Shown here one piece after another: positions 26,870 to 37,079 of a stretch of DNA of 64,000 nt. The notes under the pieces are model-generated. The model ran no database searches and was not told the DNA's origin. It saw only the letters and a list, made by a program, of their open reading frames with translations. The stretch is taken from positions 2,638,001-2,702,000 of the forward strand of contig NZ_CP159996.1 in NCBI RefSeq assembly GCF_040703035.1. The letters are read 5' to 3'. The stretch comes from Terribacillus aidingensis. GTDB lineage: Bacteria; Bacillota; Bacilli; Bacillales; Amphibacillaceae. The translations under genes were made by a program, and so were the position numbers. The stretch's first letter is position 1; each line of letters starts with the position of its first letter.

Positions 26870-28213
26870 TATTTCATTTTTTCTCCCTCGAGCAAGTAAA
26901 GACATTAATAGAAAGTAAAGTACATTAATTAAATAGTAATGTGCATTCGGGTTAAAGTTAGAACAAATTAAATTCCCTACAAATATAGAGATAACTAATA
27001 ATTTTAAATGTCTATCGGGATTATTCTTTAGCGCTCTTATAAATAACCATATATTAAACCACACAAATAAGCCAAATATTATAAATCCATTCTCAGCTAA
27101 AATATTTAGATACTGTGAATGCAAATCAATATCTAATATTCCGAATCTCTCGTATAGAAAGGCGCGATATTGTCCAGTACCTACTCCAAACCAAAAATCA
27201 TTAGAGATTACACGATCAAAAGCTAAATTGAATTGAGTAAACCGCGCAGATTGAGTATCTCCACGTTCTGTAAAGAGTTTTTGTATGATTTCATCTAAAA
27301 ATACGAACAAGATAAAAGCAGCTATTGGTGCAAAGAAGCACGTAAAAATTATTTTAAAATATGTTTGAGATCTCTTTTTGGCTTTAGAAAATAGAAAGAA
27401 AATTATAATCTGAACAGCTATTGAAACGTACCCTATTCGGGTAAAAGTAAGCACAGAAGCTATAGTTGTTAAACATAAGACTAAAACATTGAAAAATGAT
27501 TTTCTTTTAATGAAATTATAAAGCACAACTCCAAAAAGAATTGCACCGAAGTTACCAGCAGAGTTGTTCGTCCCCGCAAGACCAACAGCTCTTGAAGCTG
27601 CTTCAGCACCTTCTGTATAAAGAATAGAGCCGTTAAATGAACCTAGAAGAAGTCTTAAACCAGTTATATATTGTAAAATACTAAGTATGGCATTGATTAA
27701 TGCGAGAACCGTTACTCCTTTCAAGATTTTTTCTACAGGTAAATATTTTATGCTCTTTATAATTAGGTATAGCATCAATACACTTATGTAAGTAAAAACA
27801 ATAGAGTAATATTTGTAAAAATCTTCAACCCTTAAAGAGAGATCAAGAATAAAGCTTATAAATAAAGGTAAAAAAAATAGAGTTTCTTTACTAAAAGTGA
27901 AAGTATGTTTATTAACAACAAATAACAAACAGGCAAAAATAGCATAAGTTATAGTATTAATTCTAACTGGGTTTGTTTCGTTTAAGAGATATTGTTCATT
28001 TCCTAGAGACGGATTAAAGGTGAAAATAAATAAAATCATTAAAATGATAATGTTTTTATATTTATCGTCACCAACAAATAGAAATTTTGAAAACAGGAAT
28101 ATAGACCCGAAAAATAAAAGCATTAATAATGAGATAAGCATATGAGCCTCCGAGCTTAAAATTGAAATTGCTAAGACAATATTAACATACAAAAATATGA
28201 TAAAAATACTCAA
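26855..28213 (-). CDS. wzy: O-antigen polymerase/ligase family protein (Wzy-like)
   Basis: 452 aa with about 11-12 hydrophobic segments and low-GC, Ile/Phe-rich composition. The Wzy_C/O-antigen ligase region is visible as FTRIGYVSIAVQ, the large outer loop FWFGVGTGQYRAFL, and HSQYLNILAENGFIIFGLF. It should join repeat units at the outer membrane face in a Wzx/Wzy pathway. The listed start is a TTG with a weak site; an internal ATG at residue 24 has GGAGG 5 bp upstream but would lose the first membrane segment. It lies beyond the eps operon terminator, so it may have its own promoter. Confidence 0.85.
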   Translation of the reverse strand: MSIFIIFLYVNIVLAISILSSEAHMLISLLMLLFFGSIFLFSKFLFVGDDKYKNIIILMILFIFTFNPSLGNEQYLLNETNPVRINTITYAIFACLLFVVNKHTFTFSKETLFFLPLFISFILDLSLRVEDFYKYYSIVFTYISVLMLYLIIKSIKYLPVEKILKGVTVLALINAILSILQYITGLRLLLGSFNGSILYTEGAEAASRAVGLAGTNNSAGNFGAILFGVVLYNFIKRKSFFNVLVLCLTTIASVLTFTRIGYVSIAVQIIIFFLFSKAKKRSQTYFKIIFTCFFAPIAAFILFVFLDEIIQKLFTERGDTQSARFTQFNLAFDRVISNDFWFGVGTGQYRAFLYERFGILDIDLHSQYLNILAENGFIIFGLFVWFNIWLFIRALKNNPDRHLKLLVISIFVGNLICSNFNPNAHYYLINVLYFLLMSLLARGRKNEILKEQ

Positions 28214-28436
28214 TTTTCCATTGTTTCAAATAAAGAAGGCACGTCCTCTCGATTGATTAAAATAACAATAAGATGTTTAATTAAATAATTTCACCACTTT
28301 AACTCACAATTAGTAAAGTTAAAAAGCGTCAATGTCTCCAATTAAATAACCTCAACTAATCATCAAAAAAGGTACATCTATACCAAAAACTCAGAATTAC
28401 TTCAATATAATAAACCTACATAAGAGGAAGTCAAAA
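28214..28436. other. AT-rich gap upstream of wzy
   Basis: About 220 bp between the ManC terminator and the polymerase gene with no recognised gene. It probably contains the wzy promoter, but no convincing -35/-10 pair was picked out. Confidence 0.4.
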
Positions 28437-28464
28437 AGGTTGTTAAGATTACGCTTAACAACCT
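28437..28464 (-). terminator. Terminator at the end of the eps operon
   Basis: An 11-bp perfect stem AGGTTGTTAAG / CTTAACAACCT with a 6-nt loop, followed by TTTTT on the minus strand, 28 bp after the ManC stop. Confidence 0.82.
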
Positions 28465-28491
28465 AAAGGTATCAGCTTTATTAATAAAGGT

Positions 28492-29868
28492 TTAAGATTT
28501 TGACAATAAACTCTCATTAATTATACTATCCCATTCGAGAGAAATCCGGTGTATATCTTCCTCTACCAATTCATCTCCCATTTGTACTTCTATTATCTCT
28601 ATATCTGTTATTGCTTTTATAGCATGTTTAGTAGCTAGTGGTATATGAATTGTATCTCCCGATCTAATATGTTTAAATTCTCCATCGAGTAGCATTATCC
28701 CTTCACCTTTAACAATTGTCCAGGTTTCACTACGCTTAAAATGAATCTGGTAGCTCAAGTTCTTCCCTTTAATAATCCCTATTCTTTTGGTTAGTACTTC
28801 ATTACCCTCATTATATTTTTTATAGTCTAATACTTTATACCATCCCCATCTTCTCTCTTCATACATAGGTCTTCCATTAAACTTACTAACGTAATCTTTC
28901 ACTTTGGGGCTTGAATCTTTATCAGACACTAATATCCCATCAGCACTAGCCGCTACAACTATATTACTTGAGCCTATTAAAGTAACAGGAATATCTAATT
29001 CATTTATTATATGTGAATTAGTAACTGTCGGATCTATGACTCCTTTACCAACAAGATTGTCAGTCATTTCATCAGTTAAAGTATTCCATGTGCCCAAATC
29101 CTTCCAATAACCTTTGTATGGGGTTACAGTCACATTACTAGCGTTCTCTACAATTTCATAATCAAAGCTGTTTTTTGGAATTGAATCATATTGAGATAAT
29201 AAATCTAAATAATTAGTGGGCAACCCTCTATTCTCTAATAAATTCATTAAATATCCCAACTTAAATCCAAAAACACCACAATTCCAGAGGGCATTCTTTT
29301 TAATTAATTCTTCAGCAGTTTCTTTATTAGGCTTTTCATGAAATGAATTGACTGCTAGATAGTTTCTATCTTTCGTAGAAGTGATTTTTGGTTGAATATA
29401 TCCATATTTTTCAGATGGAATAGTTGGTTTTACTCCTAGTAATGAGATGTCAACATTAGGTAAACTTATTACTTGCTCTAACTCCTTTACCTTTTCAAAA
29501 AAGCTAGATTCTACATATGGATCAACAGGTAACACAATCACAGGCTCATTATAATCACATTCTAATTCACTCTTTAAATAAGTAGTTGCTAGTGCAATTG
29601 CTGCGAAAGTGTCTCTTCTCTCCGGTTCAATTACTAAAGGTACACTTCCGATTTGGCTGTATATCATATCTTTTTGAGAAGCACTAGTGGCTATAATAGA
29701 TTGGGAGTCTAAGCCACAACTTTTTAGCTGACTCCATACTCTTTGAACCATTGAAACCTTATTTTTGTTTTCATCTTCAAGAATCTTTATAAATTGTTTG
29801 GAACGGGCATCATTTGATAATGGCCATAGTCTCTTACCAGACCCACCGGATAACAATATAAGTTTCAT
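28492..29868 (-). CDS. manC: Mannose-1-phosphate guanylyltransferase (ManC type, with C-terminal cupin)
   Basis: 458 aa. The N-terminal nucleotidyltransferase opens with MKLILLSGGSGKRLWPLSND and includes the PEKYGYI-type motif (SEKYGYIQPK) and FHEKP. The C-terminal ~120 residues form a cupin (RPWGWYKVLDY-like RRWGWYK, then YQIHFKRSETWTIVKGEG) as in bifunctional GDP-mannose pyrophosphorylase/phosphomannose isomerases. It supplies GDP-mannose for the repeat unit. It is the last gene of the eps operon and overlaps the upstream glycosyltransferase by 4 bp (ATGA). Confidence 0.92.
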   Translation of the reverse strand: MKLILLSGGSGKRLWPLSNDARSKQFIKILEDENKNKVSMVQRVWSQLKSCGLDSQSIIATSASQKDMIYSQIGSVPLVIEPERRDTFAAIALATTYLKSELECDYNEPVIVLPVDPYVESSFFEKVKELEQVISLPNVDISLLGVKPTIPSEKYGYIQPKITSTKDRNYLAVNSFHEKPNKETAEELIKKNALWNCGVFGFKLGYLMNLLENRGLPTNYLDLLSQYDSIPKNSFDYEIVENASNVTVTPYKGYWKDLGTWNTLTDEMTDNLVGKGVIDPTVTNSHIINELDIPVTLIGSSNIVVAASADGILVSDKDSSPKVKDYVSKFNGRPMYEERRWGWYKVLDYKKYNEGNEVLTKRIGIIKGKNLSYQIHFKRSETWTIVKGEGIMLLDGEFKHIRSGDTIHIPLATKHAIKAITDIEIIEVQMGDELVEEDIHRISLEWDSIINESLLSKS

Positions 29869-31028
29869 AATTTCCCCCTCTGGAGTATTAAGCTGTCAAT
29901 TTCGTCATCAATCACTTTTGTAAAGTTATCCCAGCTGAATTTTTGAACATGTTCCCTTGCATTTAAACCCATTTGTAACTTGTTTTCATTATTAATTAGT
30001 TTGTCTATAGCACTTTTATAATCATCAATATTATTATCTGCCAAATAACCAGTGACTTCATTAATTATGCTCTCTTTGGGACCACCTTGATTTATGGCAA
30101 TTACAGGTTTCCCAGCAGCCATCCCCTCTAAAGGAACAATTCCCCAGTCCTCATTTGGAGCTGTAAATAAAACCGCCATACTATCTTTGTACAATTCCAG
30201 TAATTCCTCAGAAGAAGGGGACACTCTAAATGAGATCAAATCAGAATTTCTTAAATAAGATTGTAACTCCTCAAAGTATTGTTCACTTTTTTTATCTACT
30301 GCACCAGCAATTATAAGTTTTATATTTTTCTTAGGAGCCTGCGATTTAAGATAGGCCTTTATACCAAGCTCTATATTTTTAGTCCACATTATCCTTCCTG
30401 GTATAAGAAGGTAATCCCCACTTTTCACTTTCCAGGAGCTATACTTTTCAATATCCACACCCGGGTTTGCGATTGATATAATTGAATCATCAGCTAAATC
30501 TGCATTTAGAACTCTGTTCTTCACTTCTTGACTATTACAAATAACTCTTTCAAATTTCTTCCATGCAATTTTATCAATAGTCTTAAAAACTGTCCCAAAA
30601 AATAATAGCTTCAGTTTTGCTTTGTTTCCATTTAATTCGAGATATCTATTTTGAGTATGTTTATCATGTATTATTTTCAAAGGTGTGTGACAGAAACAAA
30701 CACTTGGCAAATTTCTTTGCTTCTTAAAGTTTATGAAATCTCCTAGCCCTTCACTTGATATCATTAAAAGATCTGACTTAAAATCTATTCGTTTTTGGAA
30801 TAGTATACGTAGTGCCGCTGCTGTAACATTAAAAATATCTCTCTTAACAGGAACTCTAAGAAGCTCATTCACTTCTAAATTATCAAATTCTGGAAAAGTG
30901 TTGTCTTTCTCATAACGATTTGTATAGATTATCCAGTCATGTCTACTTCTATGAACTAGTTCTAAGATAGTTTTCTCGGCTCCTCCTTTTAAATAAATCC
31001 AAGGATGATAAATAGCCACCTTAGCCAA
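29865..31028 (-). CDS. GT4 family glycosyltransferase
   Basis: 387 aa with a GT-B fold. The N-terminus IYHPWIYLKGGAEKTILEL has the G-G-AE acceptor loop. The C-terminal Glycos_transf_1 region has LIPGRIMWTKNIELGIKAY and the EX7E signature in EDWGIVPLEGMAAGKPVIA. It probably adds one sugar of the exopolysaccharide repeat in the cytoplasm; with manC adjacent, GDP-mannose is a reasonable donor (inference). It overlaps manC by 4 bp and follows the next transferase by 2 bp. Confidence 0.9.
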   Translation of the reverse strand: MAKVAIYHPWIYLKGGAEKTILELVHRSRHDWIIYTNRYEKDNTFPEFDNLEVNELLRVPVKRDIFNVTAAALRILFQKRIDFKSDLLMISSEGLGDFINFKKQRNLPSVCFCHTPLKIIHDKHTQNRYLELNGNKAKLKLLFFGTVFKTIDKIAWKKFERVICNSQEVKNRVLNADLADDSIISIANPGVDIEKYSSWKVKSGDYLLIPGRIMWTKNIELGIKAYLKSQAPKKNIKLIIAGAVDKKSEQYFEELQSYLRNSDLISFRVSPSSEELLELYKDSMAVLFTAPNEDWGIVPLEGMAAGKPVIAINQGGPKESIINEVTGYLADNNIDDYKSAIDKLINNENKLQMGLNAREHVQKFSWDNFTKVIDDEIDSLILQRGKL

Positions 31029-31030
31029 TT

Positions 31031-32134
31031 TTATTCCCCCAATATCTTTTCATATAGTCTTACTAATTCCACACTGGTTTTATCTCTGGAATACCTCGAT
31101 AGTTCCTTAGTACCTTGCTCAACTAAATCATCTCTGGTTTTACTTTCATGAAGAAGAGTCCTAATTGCGTCACTTATTTCAGATATATTGTAAGGATCAA
31201 CATAAATGGCTGCCTTCCCTGCTACTTCAGGCAAAGCTGTTGTGTTTGATGTTATTATAGGGATACCAGAAGCCATTGCTTCTAAAAGTGGTATACCAAA
31301 GCCTTCTGCTATTGTTGGATATACTAACATCGTGCTGCCTTTATATAAATTTGCAAGTTCAATATCACTAATAGAACCGGTAAATATAACTCGGTTCTCA
31401 ATATTTAATTCCTTCACAAGACTAAATATTTCTTCATACAGCCATCCTCTCCCACCTGCAATAACTAATTTGAGATCATTGTAAGCATTAGAGAACTTAA
31501 AACTCTCAATAATTCTAGCTATATTCTTTCTAGGTTGAACTGTACCAACAAAAAGAATATAGTCTTCTATAATGTTTAATTCTCTTTTAGTTTTATGTAT
31601 AGTGTCCGATGTAACAGTATTCAAAGCATTTTCAAAAGATAAGCTGAGAGAGTTTGGGATCATTGTTATTTTCTGTTCTTCAATTCCGTACTTTTCCATA
31701 ATAGATTCTTTAGAATAATTAGAAACCGTAGTTATATGTGTGCATTTTCTTGTAGTAATAGGAGTTGTTAGTTTTAATCTCTTTAAAGTGCTTTTAGAAA
31801 AGAACTCTTTAAAATCTTCAAATAATATATCGTGAACTGTAACCAATGTCTTAGAGAAATTTACTGGTGGAATAGCAAAAGGCACATGAAGTAAATCAAA
31901 ATTGCCTTTTTTAACTTGATAAGGAATCTCAAGACCTCTCTGCAACACAACTGAATTAGATTTTAAGTCCACTTTATTAATATTATGAGGCACCCATTTA
32001 TCATCCTTAATTAAAACTGATAAGTCTAATTTATTATTATTCTTACTAAGACCCATAACTAAATTTTCAAAATATACTTCATTTCCTGCTGTTCTAACTC
32101 CGACATTATGAGCATCAATTAGTACTTTCTTCAT
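31031..32134 (-). CDS. GT4 family glycosyltransferase (mannosyltransferase-like)
   Basis: 367 aa. The N-terminus carries VRTAGNEVYFENLVMGL; the central part has VHDILFEDF and TTVSNYSKESIMEKYGI; the donor site has LFVGTVQPRKNIARIIESF and EGFGIPLLEAMASGIPIIT. This pattern is frequent in WbaZ/WcaI-like mannosyl- and rhamnosyltransferases. Tightly packed in the eps operon. Confidence 0.9.
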   Translation of the reverse strand: MKKVLIDAHNVGVRTAGNEVYFENLVMGLSKNNNKLDLSVLIKDDKWVPHNINKVDLKSNSVVLQRGLEIPYQVKKGNFDLLHVPFAIPPVNFSKTLVTVHDILFEDFKEFFSKSTLKRLKLTTPITTRKCTHITTVSNYSKESIMEKYGIEEQKITMIPNSLSLSFENALNTVTSDTIHKTKRELNIIEDYILFVGTVQPRKNIARIIESFKFSNAYNDLKLVIAGGRGWLYEEIFSLVKELNIENRVIFTGSISDIELANLYKGSTMLVYPTIAEGFGIPLLEAMASGIPIITSNTTALPEVAGKAAIYVDPYNISEISDAIRTLLHESKTRDDLVEQGTKELSRYSRDKTSVELVRLYEKILGE

Positions 32135-32146
32135 AAGCCCACCTTT

Positions 32147-33304
32147 TTATAGTTTATTTAGTCCTTCGATAAATTCACTTAAAAGTAAAGCACGATTTTC
32201 CCATGAATATTTTCTGGCTTCTTCTTTAATTACATTTGATTCAAGTGAAGCATCATCGAGCAATCTTTTTACAGTATTAATAAGCTCCTTGTAATCTGAA
32301 TATATACTTATAAAGTTATCTTTACGTCTTTCTAATTCAGTGGTTTTTTTTGCTACTACCGGTATTCCAGAAGCTGCATATTCATAGAGTTTCATAGGAC
32401 TTCTACCTTGGTTAGAAGGATGATCTGATAAAGGTAATAGTCCAATATCTGCTGCTTGCAAATATCCAGGTAAATCTCGGTATTCACGAGTTCCAAACAA
32501 AAAGATGTTTTTTTCATACCTAATAAGTCGTATGTCTTTTTCTTCATAAGGACCTATTAAAATTAAATTCAACTCCGGAATACCTCTTGCTAGTTCAAAG
32601 ATTGCATTCATATCAAGTCTTTTATCAATTGCTCCCATATAAACTGCTTTTGGTCCTTTTATATGTGCATAATCCTTAGGTTCAGGCCTATATGTATTAA
32701 AGTGTTCGAATTCAACACCATTTTCAATAAGCTGTCTTGGAATCTTTTTATTTAATAGCCTGATCTTATTCAGTACAGGTTCAGATGTTCCAATTAGAGC
32801 ATCTGCATTATTCATAATAAGTGCTTCCGCTTTTCTTATTACTTCATCATCTTCCATATCCGTATACAAATCTGTGGGTCTATAAATTGTTATCTTCGGG
32901 TTAATAATACTCTCAATGCCTATAAAACTTGGTTGATCTAATATTAATACATCAACATGCTGGAATATATCGCTTTTTATTCCAGGGATCATAGTACTAC
33001 ATGTATAGTTCAATTTAGACGAGTTGAAGAAGTGCCTTGACATTTTCCATGGAATTAAAGAAAAAGGTACTATATCAATTAAATTGTCATTTATCTTGAC
33101 CCTTTGATTCCTTAACGATCTCTTCAGCTTATAGTTAGTTACTTTATCTTTCCATTTTGCAAAATGAAGAGGCGTTACTGGTGAACTAAGATGTATAACG
33201 TCATTTTGTTTTGACAGCTCTCTAGCAAGGTGATGAGAGCCTACAACGAATGGTCCATTCATTAAAGTATGACTCGCAAAAAGTATTTTCTTATTCTTTA
33301 ACAT
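32147..33304 (-). CDS. Glycosyltransferase, GT-B fold
   Basis: 385 aa. The opening ILFASHTLMNGPFVVGSHHLAREL and later ILDQPSFIGI are typical of a subgroup resembling GumK-like glucuronosyltransferases that begin with a VGSHH motif. The C-terminal half has PKAVYMGAIDKRLDMNAIF and MKLYEYAASGIPVVA. If GumK-like, UDP-glucuronate from ugd at 11192-12535 would be the donor; this is inference. It is 4 bp from the next transferase gene. Confidence 0.85.
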   Translation of the reverse strand: MLKNKKILFASHTLMNGPFVVGSHHLARELSKQNDVIHLSSPVTPLHFAKWKDKVTNYKLKRSLRNQRVKINDNLIDIVPFSLIPWKMSRHFFNSSKLNYTCSTMIPGIKSDIFQHVDVLILDQPSFIGIESIINPKITIYRPTDLYTDMEDDEVIRKAEALIMNNADALIGTSEPVLNKIRLLNKKIPRQLIENGVEFEHFNTYRPEPKDYAHIKGPKAVYMGAIDKRLDMNAIFELARGIPELNLILIGPYEEKDIRLIRYEKNIFLFGTREYRDLPGYLQAADIGLLPLSDHPSNQGRSPMKLYEYAASGIPVVAKKTTELERRKDNFISIYSDYKELINTVKRLLDDASLESNVIKEEARKYSWENRALLLSEFIEGLNKL

Positions 33305-33308
33305 ACTA

Positions 33309-34472
33309 TTAGCCTATTTCCTTTTGTTTTAGAATTTTAATTAAGTCTTCCAGGTAATAGTCCGCATTATATTTTGCCATTACCTTTTTTAATGCATTGT
33401 CAGAATATATCTTTTGTTTTTGGATATTGTTAGCGAGATTAATTATTTCAATAGACAAATTTTTTATTAGCTCACTGTTATTCTCTATCACGATCCCAGA
33501 AGAGTCACCAAGAATTTCTGGGATTGCACCGACATTAGTCGATATTATAGGCTTACCTGCTGCCATTGATTCAATTATTGTAAGGCCGAATGGTTCATTC
33601 CACAGAGAGGGTAAAACCACAATATCAGCTGATTGTATGATCTTTGCAAGTGAAGGATGATCTAAATAACCAAGTAAGCTAATATTATTGTGCTGTGTTT
33701 TCGATAACAAGTTTGCTACTTTTTTATAATATTTTTTGTCCGAAAATTCACCCGCTATTAATAATCTAAGCTTATTATTTTGTTTATATGCTATATTAAA
33801 AGCTTTTATAAGTTCATATACACCTTTTTCTTTAATGATTCTCCCATGAAAGAGAATTATCGTTTCATTGTTTATTTTATTATTTTCTTTGTTACTGTTT
33901 TTGTTACTAAAAAGATTAACGTCTACTCTATTAAGAAATGTATGTACTTTATCATTTTTTTTGTTAGCTTTTACTTTATTTGATAAATATTCACTAACCC
34001 CTAAAATCTTGTCGTATCTACTTATAACTTCGTTTGTAAGATAGTCTTTTTCATTAAGAAAATCATTATGAAGGTGTAATGCGACCTTTGACTTTATCCC
34101 CATCCTTCTTAAGGTGAATATGAATAAAGGTCTATTTTCTACTATGATCCAGTCGTAATCTTTCTTTCTAATTTCACGTGCTGCATTAAAGCAGAATAAA
34201 TCAAAATAATTCGGGATTTTAAAAATGCGATATACTTTATTTAGTAATTTTTGAATTAGTGGTTTTTTTGAATATCTAATGTAATAAAAAAGCGAGTTTT
34301 TGTATTTCTTGCTTTCTTTAATTGCTTCTTGGTTTTCTTTAGAATATATATCAATATTAATCAATTTATTATTTTCATTGTTTTTCAACAATAATTCTAC
34401 TAGTGTTTCAACTGCACCTCCTTCTACTGCTGGGATAGGCTTAACTTCATTGCAAAGAATTGCAACATTCAT
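33309..34472 (-). CDS. GT4 family glycosyltransferase
   Basis: 387 aa, very Lys/Asn/Ile rich in keeping with the AT-rich segment. The acceptor-side motif is PAVEGGAVETLVELL; the C-terminal part has LFHGRIIKEKGVYELIKAF and the EX7E motif NEPFGLTIIESMAAGKPIIS. It adds a sugar to the lipid-linked repeat unit. The N-terminus resembles WcaI/YqgM-like spore-coat transferases, but the specificity cannot be read. Confidence 0.9.
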   Translation of the reverse strand: MNVAILCNEVKPIPAVEGGAVETLVELLLKNNENNKLINIDIYSKENQEAIKESKKYKNSLFYYIRYSKKPLIQKLLNKVYRIFKIPNYFDLFCFNAAREIRKKDYDWIIVENRPLFIFTLRRMGIKSKVALHLHNDFLNEKDYLTNEVISRYDKILGVSEYLSNKVKANKKNDKVHTFLNRVDVNLFSNKNSNKENNKINNETIILFHGRIIKEKGVYELIKAFNIAYKQNNKLRLLIAGEFSDKKYYKKVANLLSKTQHNNISLLGYLDHPSLAKIIQSADIVVLPSLWNEPFGLTIIESMAAGKPIISTNVGAIPEILGDSSGIVIENNSELIKNLSIEIINLANNIQKQKIYSDNALKKVMAKYNADYYLEDLIKILKQKEIG

Positions 34473-34484
34473 ATATCTCCCCCC

Positions 34485-35897
34485 TTAAGAAAAGTCATAA
34501 ATCTCTTTATGTTTAAAAATATGAATAACATTTCTAATTGTCTTACTTTGTAGAGATATTATTAATATGAATATTATTAGATTGAATAACTGAATATACT
34601 TTAAGTCAATTGAATTTAAACATGCTGTTGCAAATAAGATTATAAAAATATAAGTGTGTAATCTTACGGATATTTTCATACCATTAAAATAAGAGAAAAT
34701 TGATCTAACTACAAAAAATACAATGTAAGAAAATGCTGTCGATATAGCGGCACCAACAGCCCCATATGCCGGTATTAGGAGTAAATTAAGAAGTGTGTTA
34801 GGGACTAAAGCTATCAAACCTACCCAAACACTCAGGTAACTTTTTCTGCTAAATACAATACCTAAGCAAGTAGTTTCACTTATAGTATAAATAATCGGCT
34901 GAAGACAAAGAAAAGCAACCAAATACTTAGCATCTGCGTAATCAGTTGAGAGAATAGTTACAATTAAATCTTTACTGAATAATATAGCGAAAAACATAAC
35001 AGACATAACCAATAAAATTATTTCACTGATTATCTTAAAGTAAAATATATCCTTATTCTCTTCATACCACCGATAGGCATTTGGTACCCAAAAAGTAGTA
35101 AAGCTCGATTGAACTATATTCAGTACTGCTGCAACCTTTAGTGTCGCTGTGAAGATGCCTACTTGGGTAAAATCGCTTAAGGATCTTAATAATATTTTAT
35201 CTAACGAATTTAACAAACTAGAAATAGATGTAGCAATAACTATAGGAAACCCAAATATTATTAAACCTTTTAATAACTTTTTATCGAAATTTAAGGGAGT
35301 GATACTTAATATTTTTCTGTACCTTACAATCAAATATAAATCCCCTAAAATTTGCCCAATAGTAATTGAATACACTACTGCCAAGAAATCCCTACGAATA
35401 AAAAGTACAAAGATTAAAGTGACAACAAGTACCACTGCTTTCACTAGGATATTTAAAACAGAGTATTCAAATGCTTTTTCTTGCATTCTTAAGTCCAATA
35501 AAATAAATCTTTCAATTACCATAAAAAATATCATCATACCAAATAAATATGAGGCAATTTTAAATGCAGGATCTCCAAATAGCATAGTTGATATAAGATC
35601 CGGTAGTAAGATTGAAATAATTATAATAAGAAAAGATAATGTCATAGGAATGCTAATGGCATTCTGGAATAATTTTTTTTTGTCTGATAAGGCATGATAT
35701 TCTCTAGTATATGCTTGATCTATACCTAGATAGATAAATGTAGCAAGCATCATTTGAAACACAGTAAACATGCTAGCTTTACCATATTCTTCAGGATTAA
35801 TAAAATAAGTGGTTAATGGAATTGTTATAAGATTTATAAATGCGCCTATTAACGGCCCTATGGAAAACCCTACAAATTTTTTAATTAGGTTATTCAT
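34485..35897 (-). CDS. wzx: Polysaccharide flippase (Wzx, PST/MATE fold)
   Basis: 470 aa with about 14 hydrophobic segments. The start FVGFSIGPLIGAFINLITIPLTT and the middle LNSLDKILLRSLSDFTQVGIFTATLKV are typical of RfbX/Wzx proteins, which flip undecaprenyl-linked repeat units outward. It pairs functionally with the Wzy protein at 26855-28213. It overlaps the upstream glycosyltransferase by 8 bp. Confidence 0.9.
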   Translation of the reverse strand: MNNLIKKFVGFSIGPLIGAFINLITIPLTTYFINPEEYGKASMFTVFQMMLATFIYLGIDQAYTREYHALSDKKKLFQNAISIPMTLSFLIIIISILLPDLISTMLFGDPAFKIASYLFGMMIFFMVIERFILLDLRMQEKAFEYSVLNILVKAVVLVVTLIFVLFIRRDFLAVVYSITIGQILGDLYLIVRYRKILSITPLNFDKKLLKGLIIFGFPIVIATSISSLLNSLDKILLRSLSDFTQVGIFTATLKVAAVLNIVQSSFTTFWVPNAYRWYEENKDIFYFKIISEIILLVMSVMFFAILFSKDLIVTILSTDYADAKYLVAFLCLQPIIYTISETTCLGIVFSRKSYLSVWVGLIALVPNTLLNLLLIPAYGAVGAAISTAFSYIVFFVVRSIFSYFNGMKISVRLHTYIFIILFATACLNSIDLKYIQLFNLIIFILIISLQSKTIRNVIHIFKHKEIYDFS

Positions 35898-37056
35898 TAT
35901 TATTAATGAGTCTATACTCCTTTGCCTTTAACTTATTCAACTCTTTAATCCATATACGTTCTATACTACTAATAGAAAAATCTTTTGATCTCTCCAGACT
36001 CAATGTGTGCAAGTTAACTCTTTCACTTTTATTATTTATCAAGTTATTAACAGCATTAATAAATTCATTACAATCATATTTATCTATTAAGATGCCATAC
36101 CTCCCCTCTCCTGTAATCTCTTTTGGACCACTGTTATTAAAACTAACAATAGGTAATCCCGAAGCCATTGCTTCGGTTATTACTAAACCAAACCCTTCCC
36201 ATCTTGAAGTAGAGATAAAGATCGAACCTGTTGCGTAAAGATCTGCTAATTCTTCTGAAGATAAAGCCCCTAACAGTTTTATTTTTTCTATTAGATTATT
36301 ATTTTTTATTAATCTTTCGAATTTCTTCCTATCTGAACCATCACCTGCGATAATTATTTTCCATTCTGGATTCAGATGTTTAGAAATTTCCAATAAATAA
36401 TCTAGTCCTTTTTGTTGAATTTCTAACCTTCCGACGAATATAATATTTTTATTGTTGAGATTACTTACTTTTGGTTCTGTCAATGTCAAAGGGTTGTATA
36501 TACTAATGGTATTAGAATTATGCCTTGCAAATTCACTTACATCTTCATTAGTTAAACATACTACTAAATCAGCTTTTTCTAATCCCATACAGTAATCGTC
36601 AATAATATTGCTATAGTACTTATTCATATAAACATCATAATTATTGTGTTGCCAGGCTACTATTTTGCTAAAAGGACTTGCTTTCTTTATTAACGGTATA
36701 GCTGCAGTTAAGTTGCCTTGACAAACAATAATGAAATCAAAATTATTCACTTTTAGATATTTTAGTAGGTCTTTGTATTGATCCTTAAATATCAAACTAG
36801 CCTTTATAGGATCACCTGTAATTTTGTATTTATAATTTTTGAATTTCGTAATTATCTTTCTATTTATTGTCCTCTTTCTAATTGCGTTTGGTTTTTTTAT
36901 GCTACTAGCAAGTTTATAGTAATAATAATTCTTTCCAGAGAAATCCAAAACGGTAACTTCATTATCATTTTTATTTAATGCGTTGGCTAACTCTGTAGTT
37001 ACTCTTTGGACACCACCAAGATCAAATCCATCATTAACTAAACAAATCTTATACAT
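35890..37056 (-). CDS. GT4 family glycosyltransferase
   Basis: 388 aa. DGFDLGGVQRVTTELANAL at the N-terminus, AWQHNNYDVYMN in the middle and IFVGRLEIQQKGLDYLLEI plus EGFGLVITEAMASGLPIVS at the C-terminus define a standard GT4 enzyme. Following the priming transferase, it is a candidate for adding the second sugar. Confidence 0.9.
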   Translation of the reverse strand: MYKICLVNDGFDLGGVQRVTTELANALNKNDNEVTVLDFSGKNYYYYKLASSIKKPNAIRKRTINRKIITKFKNYKYKITGDPIKASLIFKDQYKDLLKYLKVNNFDFIIVCQGNLTAAIPLIKKASPFSKIVAWQHNNYDVYMNKYYSNIIDDYCMGLEKADLVVCLTNEDVSEFARHNSNTISIYNPLTLTEPKVSNLNNKNIIFVGRLEIQQKGLDYLLEISKHLNPEWKIIIAGDGSDRKKFERLIKNNNLIEKIKLLGALSSEELADLYATGSIFISTSRWEGFGLVITEAMASGLPIVSFNNSGPKEITGEGRYGILIDKYDCNEFINAVNNLINNKSERVNLHTLSLERSKDFSISSIERIWIKELNKLKAKEYRLINNNE

Positions 37057-37079
37057 TTCGTATACTTGTCTCCCTTTAA